64,000 nt of DNA, taken from Verrucomicrobiota bacterium (GTDB lineage: Bacteria; Verrucomicrobiota; Verrucomicrobiia; CAIQCK01). Location: assembly GCA_026397915.1 (NCBI GenBank), contig JAPLTX010000038.1, forward strand, positions 1 to 64,000. The letters run 5' to 3'. The position numbers were made by a program, and so were the translations under genes. How positions within the stretch are numbered: the stretch's first letter is position 1; every line of letters starts with the position of its first letter. The notes beneath the pieces are model-generated. The model saw nothing but the letters and a program-made list of their open reading frames with translations. It did no database searches and had not been told where the DNA came from. Positions 26,132 through 35,275 of the stretch are shown piece after piece.

Positions 26132-26221
26132 GGAGAGGTGGCTGAGCGGTTGAAAGCGCCGGTCTCGAAAACCGGTTTGGCCGAAAGGTCAACGTGAGTT
26201 CAAATCTCACCCTCTCCGCCA
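26132..26221 (+). tRNA. tRNA-Ser (anticodon CGA)
   Basis: A 90-base cloverleaf with acceptor stem GGAGAGG/CCTCTCC, discriminator G26218 and an encoded CCA at 26219-26221. The anticodon stem CCGGT/ACCGG encloses loop CTCGAAA, giving anticodon CGA at 26166-26168, which reads UCG serine codons. A long variable arm (TTGGCCGAAAGGTCAA region) is typical of tRNA-Ser. The T-arm contains GTTCAAATC. Confidence 0.97.
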
Positions 26222-26282
26222 TTTTTCAAATCGTGTCCGTTGCGAACCGGCCACGCGCAGCGGCATAATTGTTGTCACATCC

Positions 26283-26918
26283 ATGATCTATATTTTTGGC
26301 GACAGCCACGCCAATACCAACTTTGCGAATCTGGGGCTTCCCCACCGGAACTTCTACAAGAACGCCATCACCATGCACCGCGTTGGGCGGGACCGGAAGA
26401 TCATCGGCCTCAAGGAGGTCCGGCAGACCCCGGAGGACATCTACGTCTTCTGCAATGGGGAGATTGACTGCCGCTGCCACGTCGCGCGACAGATGGCTTT
26501 GGACAGGGGCAAGGAGGAGGTCATCGCCAAGCTCGTCGAGGATTACGTGGAGGCCATTCGCAGAAACGTCCGCCACTACCGCGCCATCATCCTTTCTTGC
26601 GTCACCCCGCCGATGAGCCGGGCGAAGTATGAGGCCAAGCACGGGCCCATTACCCATGAGTTCCCGTTCATCGGGACGGACCAGGAGCGGGCCGACTACT
26701 CGCGTATCATGAATCGCATGTTGGAGGCCGCCTGCCAGCGGGCGGGCTTTATCTTCATGGATTACTACAGCCACTACACCGACGACCTAGGGATGCTGCG
26801 ATACGACCTCTCCGACGAAGTCTGCCACATCCGGCAAAACGGGAAGGTTCTTGAGATGCTCCAGCAATTGGTGACCAACCTCCCGCTTCCTGCCAGTGGT
26901 AGCGTTTCGCGCTTTTAG
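26283..26918 (+). CDS. SGNH/GDSL-hydrolase-like protein
   Basis: The 211-residue protein starts MIYIFGDSHANTNF: a GDS at residues 6-8 sits where the SGNH nucleophile block lies. A later SDEVCHIRQNGK segment near residue 182 resembles the D-x-x-H block, and NGEID near 58 may be the Asn block. No signal peptide is present, so it would act in the cytoplasm. Similar GDSHA-type proteins are often found with polysaccharide genes, but none is adjacent here. It sits 61 bases after tRNA-Ser and ends 18 bases before tgt. Substrate is unknown. Confidence 0.5.
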   Translation: MIYIFGDSHANTNFANLGLPHRNFYKNAITMHRVGRDRKIIGLKEVRQTPEDIYVFCNGEIDCRCHVARQMALDRGKEEVIAKLVEDYVEAIRRNVRHYRAIILSCVTPPMSRAKYEAKHGPITHEFPFIGTDQERADYSRIMNRMLEAACQRAGFIFMDYYSHYTDDLGMLRYDLSDEVCHIRQNGKVLEMLQQLVTNLPLPASGSVSRF

Positions 26919-26936
26919 CTTTCGATAGATTCGCCA

Positions 26937-28067
26937 ATGTTTCAGCTTTTGCAAACGGATACTGTTTCAGCCGCCCGGATTGGGCGGTTGACACTCGAGC
27001 ATGGGGTGGTGGAGACGCCTTGTTTCATGGCGGTCGGCACGCAGGGGACGGTGAAGTGCATGACGCCGCACGAAATGCGGGAGCTGGGCGCGCAGATCCT
27101 GTTGTCGAACACGTATCACCTGAACTTGCGGCCGGGCGTGGAGATCATCCGCGGGGCAGGGGGGCTGCACCGGTTCATGGGTTGGGACGGGCCGATTCTG
27201 ACGGACAGCGGCGGGTTTCAGGTCTTTTCGCTGGCGAAACTGCGCAAGCTGACGGACGACGGGGTGCATTTCCAGAGCCATATTGACGGTGCGGCGTGCT
27301 TCCTCGGACCGCGGGAGGTGATGGAAATTCAGCACGCGCTTGGCTCGGATATAGCGATGGTTTTGGACGAGTGTCCGCATTATCCGTGCGACCGAGAAAC
27401 CGCTTGCAAAGCTGTGGAGCGTTCTCTAGCGTGGGCGGCTCGTTGCCGGGAGGAAGCCGCGAATATCGGCTTCACCGGCAAGCTCTTTGGTATTGTGCAG
27501 GGCAGTGTTTACGAGGATATGCGGCGGCATTGTGCGGAGCAGTTGGTGGCGACCGGTTTTGACGGTTATGCCATCGGCGGCTTGAGCGTCGGCGAGCCGG
27601 ACGAGGAGTTGTTTCGGATCGCGGAGATGACGGCGCCGCTGTTGCCGGCGAATCAGCCGCGTTATGTAATGGGTCTCGGCACGCCGCGGCAGATCGTGGA
27701 GCTGGTTGCGCGCGGTGTGGACATGTTCGATTGCGCGTTGCCGACGCGGGTCGGGCGCAACGGCACGGCGTTCACGCGGCGCGGCACGCAGAGCGTGCGC
27801 GTGGCGGCGTGGAAGGACGATCCGCGACCGGTCGAGGAAGGCTGCGCATGTTATTGTTGCCGGCATTATTCGCGGGCCTACGTGCGGCACCTGTTCAATG
27901 CCGGAGAGATTCTCGGTTTGCGGCTGCTGACGTGGCACAACCTGCACGTCTATCTGCAACTGATGCGCGACCTGCGGGCCGTGATTGCGGCCGGGTCGTT
28001 TGAGAGTTTCCGCCGCGAATTTGTGGCGAATTATCGAGTGAACTATTCAGAAGGAAAAGAGACGTGA
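26937..28067 (+). CDS. tgt: Queuine/preQ1 tRNA-guanine transglycosylase
   Basis: Tgt exchanges G34 in the anticodon of Asp, Asn, His and Tyr tRNAs for a queuosine precursor. The 376-residue protein has DSGGFQVFSL near residues 92-101 (base recognition Asp), the nucleophile region MFDCALPTRVGRNG near 262-275, and a C-terminal zinc site CACYCCRHYSRAYVRHLF with a later H in TWHNLH. Length and motif order are standard. yajC overlaps its stop, so tgt-yajC-secDF is probably one operon, a pairing seen in many bacteria. Confidence 0.96.
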   Translation: MFQLLQTDTVSAARIGRLTLEHGVVETPCFMAVGTQGTVKCMTPHEMRELGAQILLSNTYHLNLRPGVEIIRGAGGLHRFMGWDGPILTDSGGFQVFSLAKLRKLTDDGVHFQSHIDGAACFLGPREVMEIQHALGSDIAMVLDECPHYPCDRETACKAVERSLAWAARCREEAANIGFTGKLFGIVQGSVYEDMRRHCAEQLVATGFDGYAIGGLSVGEPDEELFRIAEMTAPLLPANQPRYVMGLGTPRQIVELVARGVDMFDCALPTRVGRNGTAFTRRGTQSVRVAAWKDDPRPVEEGCACYCCRHYSRAYVRHLFNAGEILGLRLLTWHNLHVYLQLMRDLRAVIAAGSFESFRREFVANYRVNYSEGKET

Positions 28068-28408
28068 TGACGACTTGTTTGTTTCCAATCTTGGCGATGG
28101 GCGCGCCCATAGGCGATCAGGCACCGGAATGGGCGAAGATGATGAATTCGATGCTGTTCCCAGTGCTGATCTTTGTGGTCTTCTACTTCATGTTGATCCG
28201 CCCGCAGCAGAAGAAGCAGAAGGAAACCCAGAAGATGCTCGAGTCGCTCCGCAGCGGCGACGAGATTGTCACCAGCGGTGGCATCCTCGGCACGGTCACC
28301 AACGTCAAGGAGAAGACCGTCATCGTCCGCATCTCTGACAACGTCAAGGTCGAGATGCTGCGCTCCGCCATCCAAACCGTCACCCAGCGAAGCAACAAGG
28401 GCGAATAG
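28067..28408 (+). CDS. yajC: Preprotein translocase subunit YajC
   Basis: YajC is a small inner-membrane partner of SecDF. The 113-residue protein has one membrane helix (about residues 27-44, LFPVLIFVVFYFMLI) followed directly by RPQQKKQKE, the family signature, and then the SGDEIVTSGGILGTV cytosolic domain. The ATG at 28067 overlaps the tgt stop as TGATG and follows an AAGGAAAAGAGA stretch; the GTG one codon earlier is an alternative. secDF starts 24 bases downstream. Confidence 0.94.
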   Translation: MTTCLFPILAMGAPIGDQAPEWAKMMNSMLFPVLIFVVFYFMLIRPQQKKQKETQKMLESLRSGDEIVTSGGILGTVTNVKEKTVIVRISDNVKVEMLRSAIQTVTQRSNKGE

Positions 28409-28432
28409 CCTGCTTCCAAGAACTGAGGCGCC

Positions 28433-30985
28433 ATGCAACGAAGCCTTCTCAACCGCACTATTCTCATCCTGGCCATTGTGGCCGCGTCGTTTTACTCCCT
28501 CTGGCCGCCCGCGGATCAGGATCTCGTCGCCACCTTCGAAAAAACCGCCAAGCAGAAGGATGAGGCGTTCACCAAGCTCATGGATGCCGTCCGCAAGGCT
28601 CAGGCCGCCCACCCGGAGCGCGCTTACGCAAATCTGCGGTCCCAGGTCGAGGATCAGAAACTTGACCTGAAGAAATACTTCCCGGGTTTCACCAAGAAAG
28701 ATTCCAAGACGCCCAACCTCGACATTCTTGCGCGCGTGCAAAAACTCAACGCCGGAAAGTTCCGCCTTGGCCTTGACCTGAAAGGCGGCACGTCGTTCCT
28801 CGTGGAGTTGGACGTTTCCAAGCTTGACGCGCACCGCCGCGTGGAAGCGGTGGCACAGGCCATCGAAACCTTCCGCAAGCGCGTGGATAAGTTCGGCGTC
28901 GCCGAGCCGGTCATTCAGCCCGTTGGCGAGTCGCGCATTCTCATTCAGTTGCCCGGTCTGACTGAGGCTGACAAGGAATCGGCGCGTAGCATCATCCAGA
29001 AAACCGCCTATCTGGAGTTCAAGATGGTGTATCAGCCGGAGAACGCGTCAGACCCTTCGATGGAAGATGTCATCGCCCGCGGCGAGATTCCGCCCGGTTA
29101 TGAACTGAAGGAACTCAGCGAGACGCGCGACGGCCAGCTTCATACCGAGAAACTGCTCGTCACCAAGCGTCCCGCCGGACCGCCCGCCAAGCCGCTCACC
29201 GGCCGCTACCTTACGCGCGCCAGCGTCCACGGCGATGCCTACACGGGCGCGCCCGAGATCGGGTTCCAGTTCGACAGTGAAGGCGCGAAGATTTTCGGTC
29301 AGGTCACGGGCGATAACATCGGTCGCCGGCTGGCCATCGTGCTCGACGGCGAGGTCAAGAGCGCGCCGGTCATCCAATCCAAGATCATGAGCAACGGCGT
29401 CATCACCGGTCAGTTTGACTACAAGGAAGCGATGACGCTCGCGAACATCCTGGAAAACCCGCTCGAAGCGCCCGCGAAAATCCTCGAAGAACGCGGTGTG
29501 GATCCCTCGCTGGGCAGCAACAACATCGAGAGCGGCATCCGCGCGGCGGTTGTTGGCACCGCCTTCGTGGTCGTCTTCATGCTCATGTATTATTGGCGCG
29601 CCGGAGTGGTGGCCAATATCGCCTTGCTGTTGAACATGATCATCCTGTTTGGCGTCATGGCTATACTCGGTTCTACACTCACCATGCCCGGCATCGCCGG
29701 CATCGTGTTGACCGTCGGCATGGCCGTGGATGCCAACGTGCTGATCTACGAGCGGTTCCGCGAGGAACAGCGCGCGGGCAAGAACATGCGCGCCGTCCTT
29801 GACGCCGGTTTCAGCAAGGCATGGAGCGCCATTTTGGACTCCAACCTCACGACCATCCTTTCCGCGATCATTCTCATCATGCTCGGTGCCGGTTCCGTTA
29901 AAGGCTTTGGCCTGACGCTGACCATCGGCATCGCCGCCAACATTTTCACCGCCGTCGTTGGCTCGCGGTTGATCTTCGAGTTCCTCCTTTATAAAGGCTG
30001 GCTCAACAAGATCGGCATGATGCGGTGGGTTGGCATCACCAACATAGACTTCATGAGCATGGCCAAGTGGGCATTCATTGGCTCCTGGCTTCTCATCGCC
30101 GCCGGCATGTTCAATTTCGTCCAGCGCGGCGGCCTCCACCTCAATGGCGAGGTTTATGGCGTGGATTTCGCCGGTGGCGACGCGCTCACCATGACCTTCG
30201 CCCAGCGCGTGGACGTGGACAAACTCGACAAGGCCATCACCGACGCCGGCATGCGCGAGAGCCTCATCCAATTCCAGAAAGATGTCGGTTCAGGCAAACA
30301 GTTCCTCGAAGTCAAGGTCGGCTACAACGAAGGCGAGAAGGTCGAGCAGACTCTGCGCACGAAATTCCCCGAGGCGCAGTTTGTCCGCGTCGGCATCGAG
30401 CGTGTCGGTCCCACCGTCGGCCTTGAACTCCTCAAGGGCGCCGGATGGGCCGTCTTCTGGGGCCTGATCATGATCACGCTTTACGTGACCTTCCGGTTTG
30501 AGCTTCCGTTCGCCGTCGGCGGGCTGGTTTCCACCATCCACGACATCCTCATGACAATGGGTTGGTATTGCCTCAGTGGCCGCGAATTCTCCGCGCCTAT
30601 CGTGGCGGCGATTCTGACCATCATCGGTTACTCCATCAACGACACCATCGTCGTCTATGACCGCATCCGCGAGGATCTCAAGCTTGGCGGCCTCGGCCAG
30701 CACTCCTACAAGAGCCTGATGAACAAGGCCATCAACGAGACGCTTTCGCGCACGATGCTGACAGGCACCACGACGCTCGGCGCGACGTTGTTCCTCTTCA
30801 TCTTCGGCACCGGCGCCATCCAGGACTTCGCGTTCTGCTTCCTCGTCGGCATTATCACCGGCACCTACAGCTCGGTCTTCATTGCCAGCCCCATCGTCCT
30901 CTTCTGGCACCGCCGCGAGCAACGCATCGCCGAGCAACGCGGCAAGGATGCGAAGACCGAAGGTAACGGCGAGGCGAAAGCGTAA
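28433..30985 (+). CDS. secDF: Protein-export membrane protein SecDF (SecD-SecF fusion)
   Basis: SecD and SecF use the proton gradient to pull exported proteins across the membrane. Here both are in one 850-residue chain. The first helix is near residues 9-24; the large periplasmic region runs to about 360. The SecD membrane part includes GIVLTVGMAVDANVLIYERFREE near residues 424-446 with the functional Asp. SecF begins near residue 525 and has GYSINDTIVVYDRIRED near 733-749. Twelve helices in total are expected. Fused SecDF occurs in several phyla, including some Bacilli. No frame break is present at the junction. Confidence 0.95.
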   Translation: MQRSLLNRTILILAIVAASFYSLWPPADQDLVATFEKTAKQKDEAFTKLMDAVRKAQAAHPERAYANLRSQVEDQKLDLKKYFPGFTKKDSKTPNLDILARVQKLNAGKFRLGLDLKGGTSFLVELDVSKLDAHRRVEAVAQAIETFRKRVDKFGVAEPVIQPVGESRILIQLPGLTEADKESARSIIQKTAYLEFKMVYQPENASDPSMEDVIARGEIPPGYELKELSETRDGQLHTEKLLVTKRPAGPPAKPLTGRYLTRASVHGDAYTGAPEIGFQFDSEGAKIFGQVTGDNIGRRLAIVLDGEVKSAPVIQSKIMSNGVITGQFDYKEAMTLANILENPLEAPAKILEERGVDPSLGSNNIESGIRAAVVGTAFVVVFMLMYYWRAGVVANIALLLNMIILFGVMAILGSTLTMPGIAGIVLTVGMAVDANVLIYERFREEQRAGKNMRAVLDAGFSKAWSAILDSNLTTILSAIILIMLGAGSVKGFGLTLTIGIAANIFTAVVGSRLIFEFLLYKGWLNKIGMMRWVGITNIDFMSMAKWAFIGSWLLIAAGMFNFVQRGGLHLNGEVYGVDFAGGDALTMTFAQRVDVDKLDKAITDAGMRESLIQFQKDVGSGKQFLEVKVGYNEGEKVEQTLRTKFPEAQFVRVGIERVGPTVGLELLKGAGWAVFWGLIMITLYVTFRFELPFAVGGLVSTIHDILMTMGWYCLSGREFSAPIVAAILTIIGYSINDTIVVYDRIREDLKLGGLGQHSYKSLMNKAINETLSRTMLTGTTTLGATLFLFIFGTGAIQDFAFCFLVGIITGTYSSVFIASPIVLFWHRREQRIAEQRGKDAKTEGNGEAKA

Positions 30986-31318
30986 GTGTGATTCGATAAC
31001 GGCGCGCTCGCACTCCGTAGCGTCGTTGACCCCTTAGCCGGGTTTGCCACACGCCTTGGCGCGACACGCAAGAGGTTCGGGAATGTTCCAACACCTTCTG
31101 CTTCCGCGTGTCGCTAACCGGAGTTGCTTTTGAGAAACTGAACCAACCGCGTGCGTAATTCCTCCGGCACTTCGCTCTCCGACGGCAACGCGCCACGCGT
31201 GAACCGGATGGTCTCGCGGTAGGTGAGCCCTTGCGAACACGAAAACACATTGCATGGTGGGCGGACACCAGACATTATCGGCACCGGCTCGACCAGCAAT
31301 TCAAAAGAAAGAAACCCA
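30986..31318. other. Intergenic stretch, no supported gene
   Basis: These 333 bases between secDF and a small secreted-protein gene hold no convincing coding region. On the minus strand about 31114-31250 reads as a protein-like tail (SQGLTYRETIRFTRGALPSE and onward) without a start, possibly a relic. No terminator with a T-run was seen after secDF. Confidence 0.4.
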
Positions 31319-31696
31319 ATGAAAGCACATACACCCGCCGCGTGGCTCGCAGCCGTCCTGCTCATCTGGGCTGTTGGCACTCCCATCGTCAAAGGTGGGT
31401 GAGGCGGCAGTCCTGCCCCGAATCCTGCTGCCATGATCAGCAGTCCGGTCCGGGGCGAGGTGGTCAGTTTGACCACCAATACATTGAGCGTCAAGCAAGC
31501 GGGCGCGGGCGCATTCATAGCCGTCACCATTGACTTCACGATTCCAGCGGAGGCGAAAGTCGTGCGCGACGGCAAGCCGTGCAGCGTCAAGGACATCAAG
31601 AAAGGCGATTCGGTTGCGGTGGCGTTCTCGTCCAAGTCCGACGGCATGGGTATTTGCGTCACGCAAGTCGAAGTCTGCAAGCCCTCCACCCAGTAA
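31319..31696 (+). pseudogene. Small secreted protein gene interrupted by an in-frame TGA
   Basis: An ATG at 31319 opens a signal peptide, MKAHTPAAWLAAVLLIWAVG, that ends at a TGA at 31400-31402. Without changing frame, the sequence continues GGSPAPNPAAM and then an 87-codon domain from 31433 to 31696 (SPVRGEVVSLTTNTLSV, then KDIKKGDSVAVAF). That domain resembles small OB-fold export proteins of the DUF5666 kind. The context GGT GGG TGA GGC GGC suggests one G-to-T change in a glycine codon of a GGGGG linker. TGA is the normal stop for many genes here, so recoding to glycine is unlikely. It is a nonsense mutation, a sequencing error, or less likely a readthrough site. Confidence 0.6.
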
Positions 31697-31816
31697 ACTG
31701 AACGCAGCCGGCGATTCGCGGCGGGGTTTCAGTGTTTGCGCCTGCGGAGGTCGCAGGCTATCACCTCACTTTCTACTGGCGTGAAATCAAAACTCCTGCT
31801 CCTTTAATCAACAGCC

Positions 31817-33076
31817 ATGTTGGCAACGCCTGAACTGATCCGCGAAGCGCCGCAATGGTCACGCTTGGGAGAACTCCTGCCCCGGTGGCGGGAAGTGCCG
31901 CTCTATCGCAACCGGCTGCCATCGCCGGAAACTCTTTCCGCCGACACCTGCGTCCGGCAGAGTTTTGCACGCTGGCCCTTTGTTACAAAGCGCGAGTTGC
32001 GCGAGGATTTTCCACGGAACTTCCTGCCGTCGGACGAGGCACTCGAATCGCTGCTGGCCGAGGAGTTGGTGGAACTCGAACATACCTCCGGCACATCGGA
32101 GGAACGGACGCCGGTCCTGTTCCGCCGCGGCTGGTGGGACAAGCAGGAGGAATGTGTCTTACGCTTGAACGGCTTCATCGCCCGCGTGCTGGAGGAGCAT
32201 CCGGAAGCCCGCCGCGCGACGATCACCACGCCGGTTTGCAATGAGCGAAGCTGCCCGACAGTCTGGCGATCCCAGGCGCAACGGACGTTCGGCCGGACGC
32301 TGTTCGTGAATCTGGCGCGCATTCCGTTCATCCTGGCCGACGCCGAACTGGCGCGCATGGCAGTGGAGATAGCGGACTGGTCGCCGCAGTTTCTCGATGT
32401 GGACCCGGTGCATGGCGTCCGGTTCGCGCTGTATTGTGAAGAGCATGGGCTGCGGTTTCCATCGTTGCGGTTTGTGTTGTGCAGCTACGAGTTTGTCAGC
32501 GTGGTTCACCGGCGGATTCTGGAGCGCGTTTTTGGCGTGCCGGTCTTCAACCTCTACGGCTCCACAGAAACCGGCCATCTGCTCATGGAGGATGAACGCG
32601 GCAACCTGAAGCCCAGCCATGAAACCGCGTTCCTGGAAGTGGTGGAGCCGGACGCGCGCAATCTCGGCGAACTGGTGGTCACGACGTTGACCAATGACCT
32701 GATGCCGCTGGTCCGTTACCGCATCGGGGATCTGGTGGAGCGGCGCGAGTTGCCGTATGCGACGACTTATCTGCTTCACGGCCGTTCGCGGGACGCGCTG
32801 CGCCGCCGGGATGGCCGGCTCGTCACGACCTGGGACGTGGACCAATGTTTTACCGGCGTGGCGGGCGTGGCGCACTACCAACTTCGGCAGTGGACCGACG
32901 GCGACTGCTCGTTACGTTTCGTGCCGGATCATGCGGGGCCGGGAACGGAAGCGTTGAATCTGCTCACCGCTCGTTTGGAAGCGCTCCTCCAGCCGCCGGG
33001 CCAATTGCAGATCGAAGCAAGGGCGCTGTTGCCGCCGGAGTATTCGGGAAAGTTCCGCCTGACTGGCCCGGCCTGA
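31817..33076 (+). CDS. PaaK/CapK-like adenylate-forming enzyme
   Basis: The 419-residue protein belongs to the ANL superfamily, in the group of phenylacetate-CoA ligase and CapK. It has the phosphate-binding block HTSGTSEERTPV near residues 89-100, the NLYGSTETGHLL block near 248-259 and a VRYRIGDLVERR segment near 299-310 that carries the hinge-side Asp. Such enzymes activate a carboxylic acid as an acyl adenylate and often pass it to CoA. The substrate is unknown; no phenylacetate genes are nearby. It stands alone between a broken gene and a minus-strand gene. Confidence 0.75.
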   Translation: MLATPELIREAPQWSRLGELLPRWREVPLYRNRLPSPETLSADTCVRQSFARWPFVTKRELREDFPRNFLPSDEALESLLAEELVELEHTSGTSEERTPVLFRRGWWDKQEECVLRLNGFIARVLEEHPEARRATITTPVCNERSCPTVWRSQAQRTFGRTLFVNLARIPFILADAELARMAVEIADWSPQFLDVDPVHGVRFALYCEEHGLRFPSLRFVLCSYEFVSVVHRRILERVFGVPVFNLYGSTETGHLLMEDERGNLKPSHETAFLEVVEPDARNLGELVVTTLTNDLMPLVRYRIGDLVERRELPYATTYLLHGRSRDALRRRDGRLVTTWDVDQCFTGVAGVAHYQLRQWTDGDCSLRFVPDHAGPGTEALNLLTARLEALLQPPGQLQIEARALLPPEYSGKFRLTGPA

Positions 33077-33253
33077 ATGTCCGGTAATGGCAAGGTTCGG
33101 CAGGGACGGCGCGCTGAGGCTGTCTCAGAACATCTTGCGCATCGGCTGGGTTGCCCATCATGCGCGAGGCCAGACCTTGCGCCAAGTGCGGCAAGAAGTC
33201 CGGCGATCAATCCACCAAGAATCAGGAGCTGACCCTGACGGTGTCTCTCCCGC

Positions 33254-34234
33254 TCACGCCGCCCGGCGGAAGTATCTCTTCACCCAAAGGAGATAGCCGA
33301 AGAACGGCACGCCAGACAACGACATCCACCACACCGCCGAGCGGTCGCGAAGAAAGCTGAACTTCTCTATTTGGGCCATCTGATCCGGTGGGAACCCCAT
33401 CTGCCGATACATCTCGAGCAGATCAATCCGCGCAAACGTCAACGCGGCGGAGACCATCATCACCGCAAAGAGTGCGACCGTCACCCACCACGCCGCCGGT
33501 TCCAATCGGTAATTGGCCCACGCGGTCCACGCCATCAGTGATGTGATCACCAGACAAAACATCGTGGCCGGCGCGCCGGAGATCAGTGTGCCGAAGAATG
33601 GCATGATGCCGTTGTAGGCCAGCGGCATGGAGAGCATCGAGAGCGCGCCGAACGCCAGCATCAGGCTGACCGCGAGCACGGGCAACGGACACGCATCCGT
33701 CCACCGCCTCACCGGGTCGCGCGCATCGCAGGTCGCCTTGACGTGCCTGCTCCGATAGAACAGCACCAGCCCACCGGGCAGCACAAAGTAGATGCAGCCC
33801 AACGTGCCCGCCATGGTCGCCGCCATTATCCAGCGGGCGGCCTCCGGCAACTTTTGCCCTTCGGGAAGCGAGTCCGCAAGGATCTGCGGCAGGAGGAAGG
33901 CCATGACCACCATGCTCATAATGCCGATAACCAACCAACACCATGACAGAACCAGCAACAAAGCCCGCGCCCAGCGCCGGCAAAGGACGGAACCGATGCC
34001 CAGCCAGATGAACACCACCGCCATCCCGCCATAAATCATCACGGCGGGCATGATCATGCGGTAGCTGACCGTCCCACCGGTGTGTTTGGCGGTGAAAGCC
34101 TGGCTGACGAACATCAGCGGCACGAACAACGCGCACAAGCAGCCGAGGAGAATCACCAGAACGCCAAAGACAATCAGACCAACCCGGCGGTCTTTGAAGT
34201 CAGGTGCGGACGAAGTGGAAGTCGGAAGCGTCAT
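33254..34234 (-). CDS. Hypothetical multi-pass membrane protein
   Basis: I do not recognise this 326-residue protein. It has about eight hydrophobic helices (for example VGLIVFGVLVILLGCLCALF near the N-terminus and WWVTVALFAVMMVSAAL near the C-terminus), with a soluble loop SRHVKATCDARDPVRRWTDA in the middle. No transport or catalytic motif is visible. The start chosen, MTLPTSTSSAP, lies behind AAGGAGAA on the minus strand; a longer frame begins 14 codons upstream. The genes on either side point in different directions, so it is probably transcribed alone. Confidence 0.65.
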   Translation of the reverse strand: MTLPTSTSSAPDFKDRRVGLIVFGVLVILLGCLCALFVPLMFVSQAFTAKHTGGTVSYRMIMPAVMIYGGMAVVFIWLGIGSVLCRRWARALLLVLSWCWLVIGIMSMVVMAFLLPQILADSLPEGQKLPEAARWIMAATMAGTLGCIYFVLPGGLVLFYRSRHVKATCDARDPVRRWTDACPLPVLAVSLMLAFGALSMLSMPLAYNGIMPFFGTLISGAPATMFCLVITSLMAWTAWANYRLEPAAWWVTVALFAVMMVSAALTFARIDLLEMYRQMGFPPDQMAQIEKFSFLRDRSAVWWMSLSGVPFFGYLLWVKRYFRRAA

Positions 34235-34330
34235 AGACCAGTTCTCCTTTGGGAAACCATTGTCGTTGCGCCGCATCCTACTGGATCGCCCCGCCCGCGT
34301 CGAGGCTCCTGACGATGCCCCGCCGTTGAC

Positions 34331-35241
34331 CCCGCCGCCTCTTTACTCCTTCGTCCGCAGCTTGCAAAGGTCACGGGAACGCGCAGAACGTCGTTGAATT
34401 TGCATTGCCAGAGTGTCTCCAGTCATCGTCGCTATTTCGTAGAGAGCGGTTCCAGCTTCTCGTTCTGAATGTCGTAAACCACTAACGCGCATTGCTTGTC
34501 AGCTTCGCCCGGATTGTTGTAGTGCATGATTATGAGCGTGTGCTTTTGGGGGTCCCGGTTCAAAATCATTTGCTCAGCGGCTCGCCGCACACTCTCAGGA
34601 ATGCAATAGGACACATCCTGTGGTTTTTCTTCAGGGGTCATTGCCATCCTGAAACCTGCGCCAACAATTTGGTCGTTCGCGTCTCTTTTAAGGGCAATGG
34701 ACATTACAGCTTTTTTCAATCTGTATGCATCCAGAAACTTGCCGACATAGTTCCCTTCTTCATTCCCTTGCGGATCGAGGATGCACCAATCGAGTATGGC
34801 ACCCTCTGGAACAGTGATGGGGTCTCCAACCTTGAAGATTCTGATTCGCGTCGTTTTGCTGGCGATTTGTCCGTGGATGGTTTGACCCGTTATCTTGTTT
34901 ACCGACACGAAGACCTGTTCCCAACTTCCATTCTTCTCGTAGAACCGTGTCACAACAGAGAATCTGGAGCCTGCCGGCAACCCCCGGAGAAACCGTTGTT
35001 TGGCCGCCGGATACGTTGTCATGGCAAGATTGACGTAGGTTTGCGTTCGCTGCTCCAAATTGGCGCTGACTTTCATGGCAACGTCCTTGCGTGGAGTGTT
35101 GCTCCCCCGCGACTGTTGCGCGTTCAACTGGCCCGTCAATCCCGCAACCAATAAAGCAAAAAGAATTCTCTTCATTGTCATCTCCATGATCTCCGTCTTC
35201 ATCCCGCCGCCTCTTTACTCCTTCGTCCGCCGCTTGCAAAG
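34331..35241. repeat. 39-base direct repeat upstream of two minus-strand genes
   Basis: The copies at 34331-34369 and 35203-35241 are identical except for one base (CCGCAGCTTG versus CCGCCGCTTG). Each lies 5' of a minus-strand gene (the membrane protein ending at 34234 and the DUF2314-like gene starting at 35175). The first 10 bases are CCCGCCGCCT. They look like recycled intergenic leaders, not part of the genes. Confidence 0.6.
34432..35175 (-). CDS. Secreted DUF2314-like protein
   Basis: The 247-residue product has a signal peptide MKRILFALLVAGLTGQLNA. A central region, roughly residues 75-145, with SWEQVFVSVNKITGQTIHG, then FKVGDPITVPEGAILDWCIL and NEEGNYVGKF, resembles the DUF2314 fold, in which a G-D-x-V/I segment and an I-x-DW segment are conserved. 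A C-terminal region (about 170-245) is not recognised. The ATG used follows GGAG by eight bases on the minus strand; the frame extends nine codons further upstream. The function is unknown, and secretion is inferred from the signal peptide only. Confidence 0.65.
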   Translation of the reverse strand: MKRILFALLVAGLTGQLNAQQSRGSNTPRKDVAMKVSANLEQRTQTYVNLAMTTYPAAKQRFLRGLPAGSRFSVVTRFYEKNGSWEQVFVSVNKITGQTIHGQIASKTTRIRIFKVGDPITVPEGAILDWCILDPQGNEEGNYVGKFLDAYRLKKAVMSIALKRDANDQIVGAGFRMAMTPEEKPQDVSYCIPESVRRAAEQMILNRDPQKHTLIIMHYNNPGEADKQCALVVYDIQNEKLEPLSTK

Positions 35242-35275
35242 CCAATAAGGCGCGAAGCGAGTGAAGAGTAAAAAA

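Noticed and set aside
31400-31402. TGA read as glycine
   Set aside because: Many genes in the window (murE, ftsW, ftsZ) end in TGA, so the code is standard.
31114-31689. Minus-strand 191-codon frame
   Set aside because: Most of it is the shadow of the plus-strand secreted-protein gene; only the last 45 codons look protein-like and no start is present.
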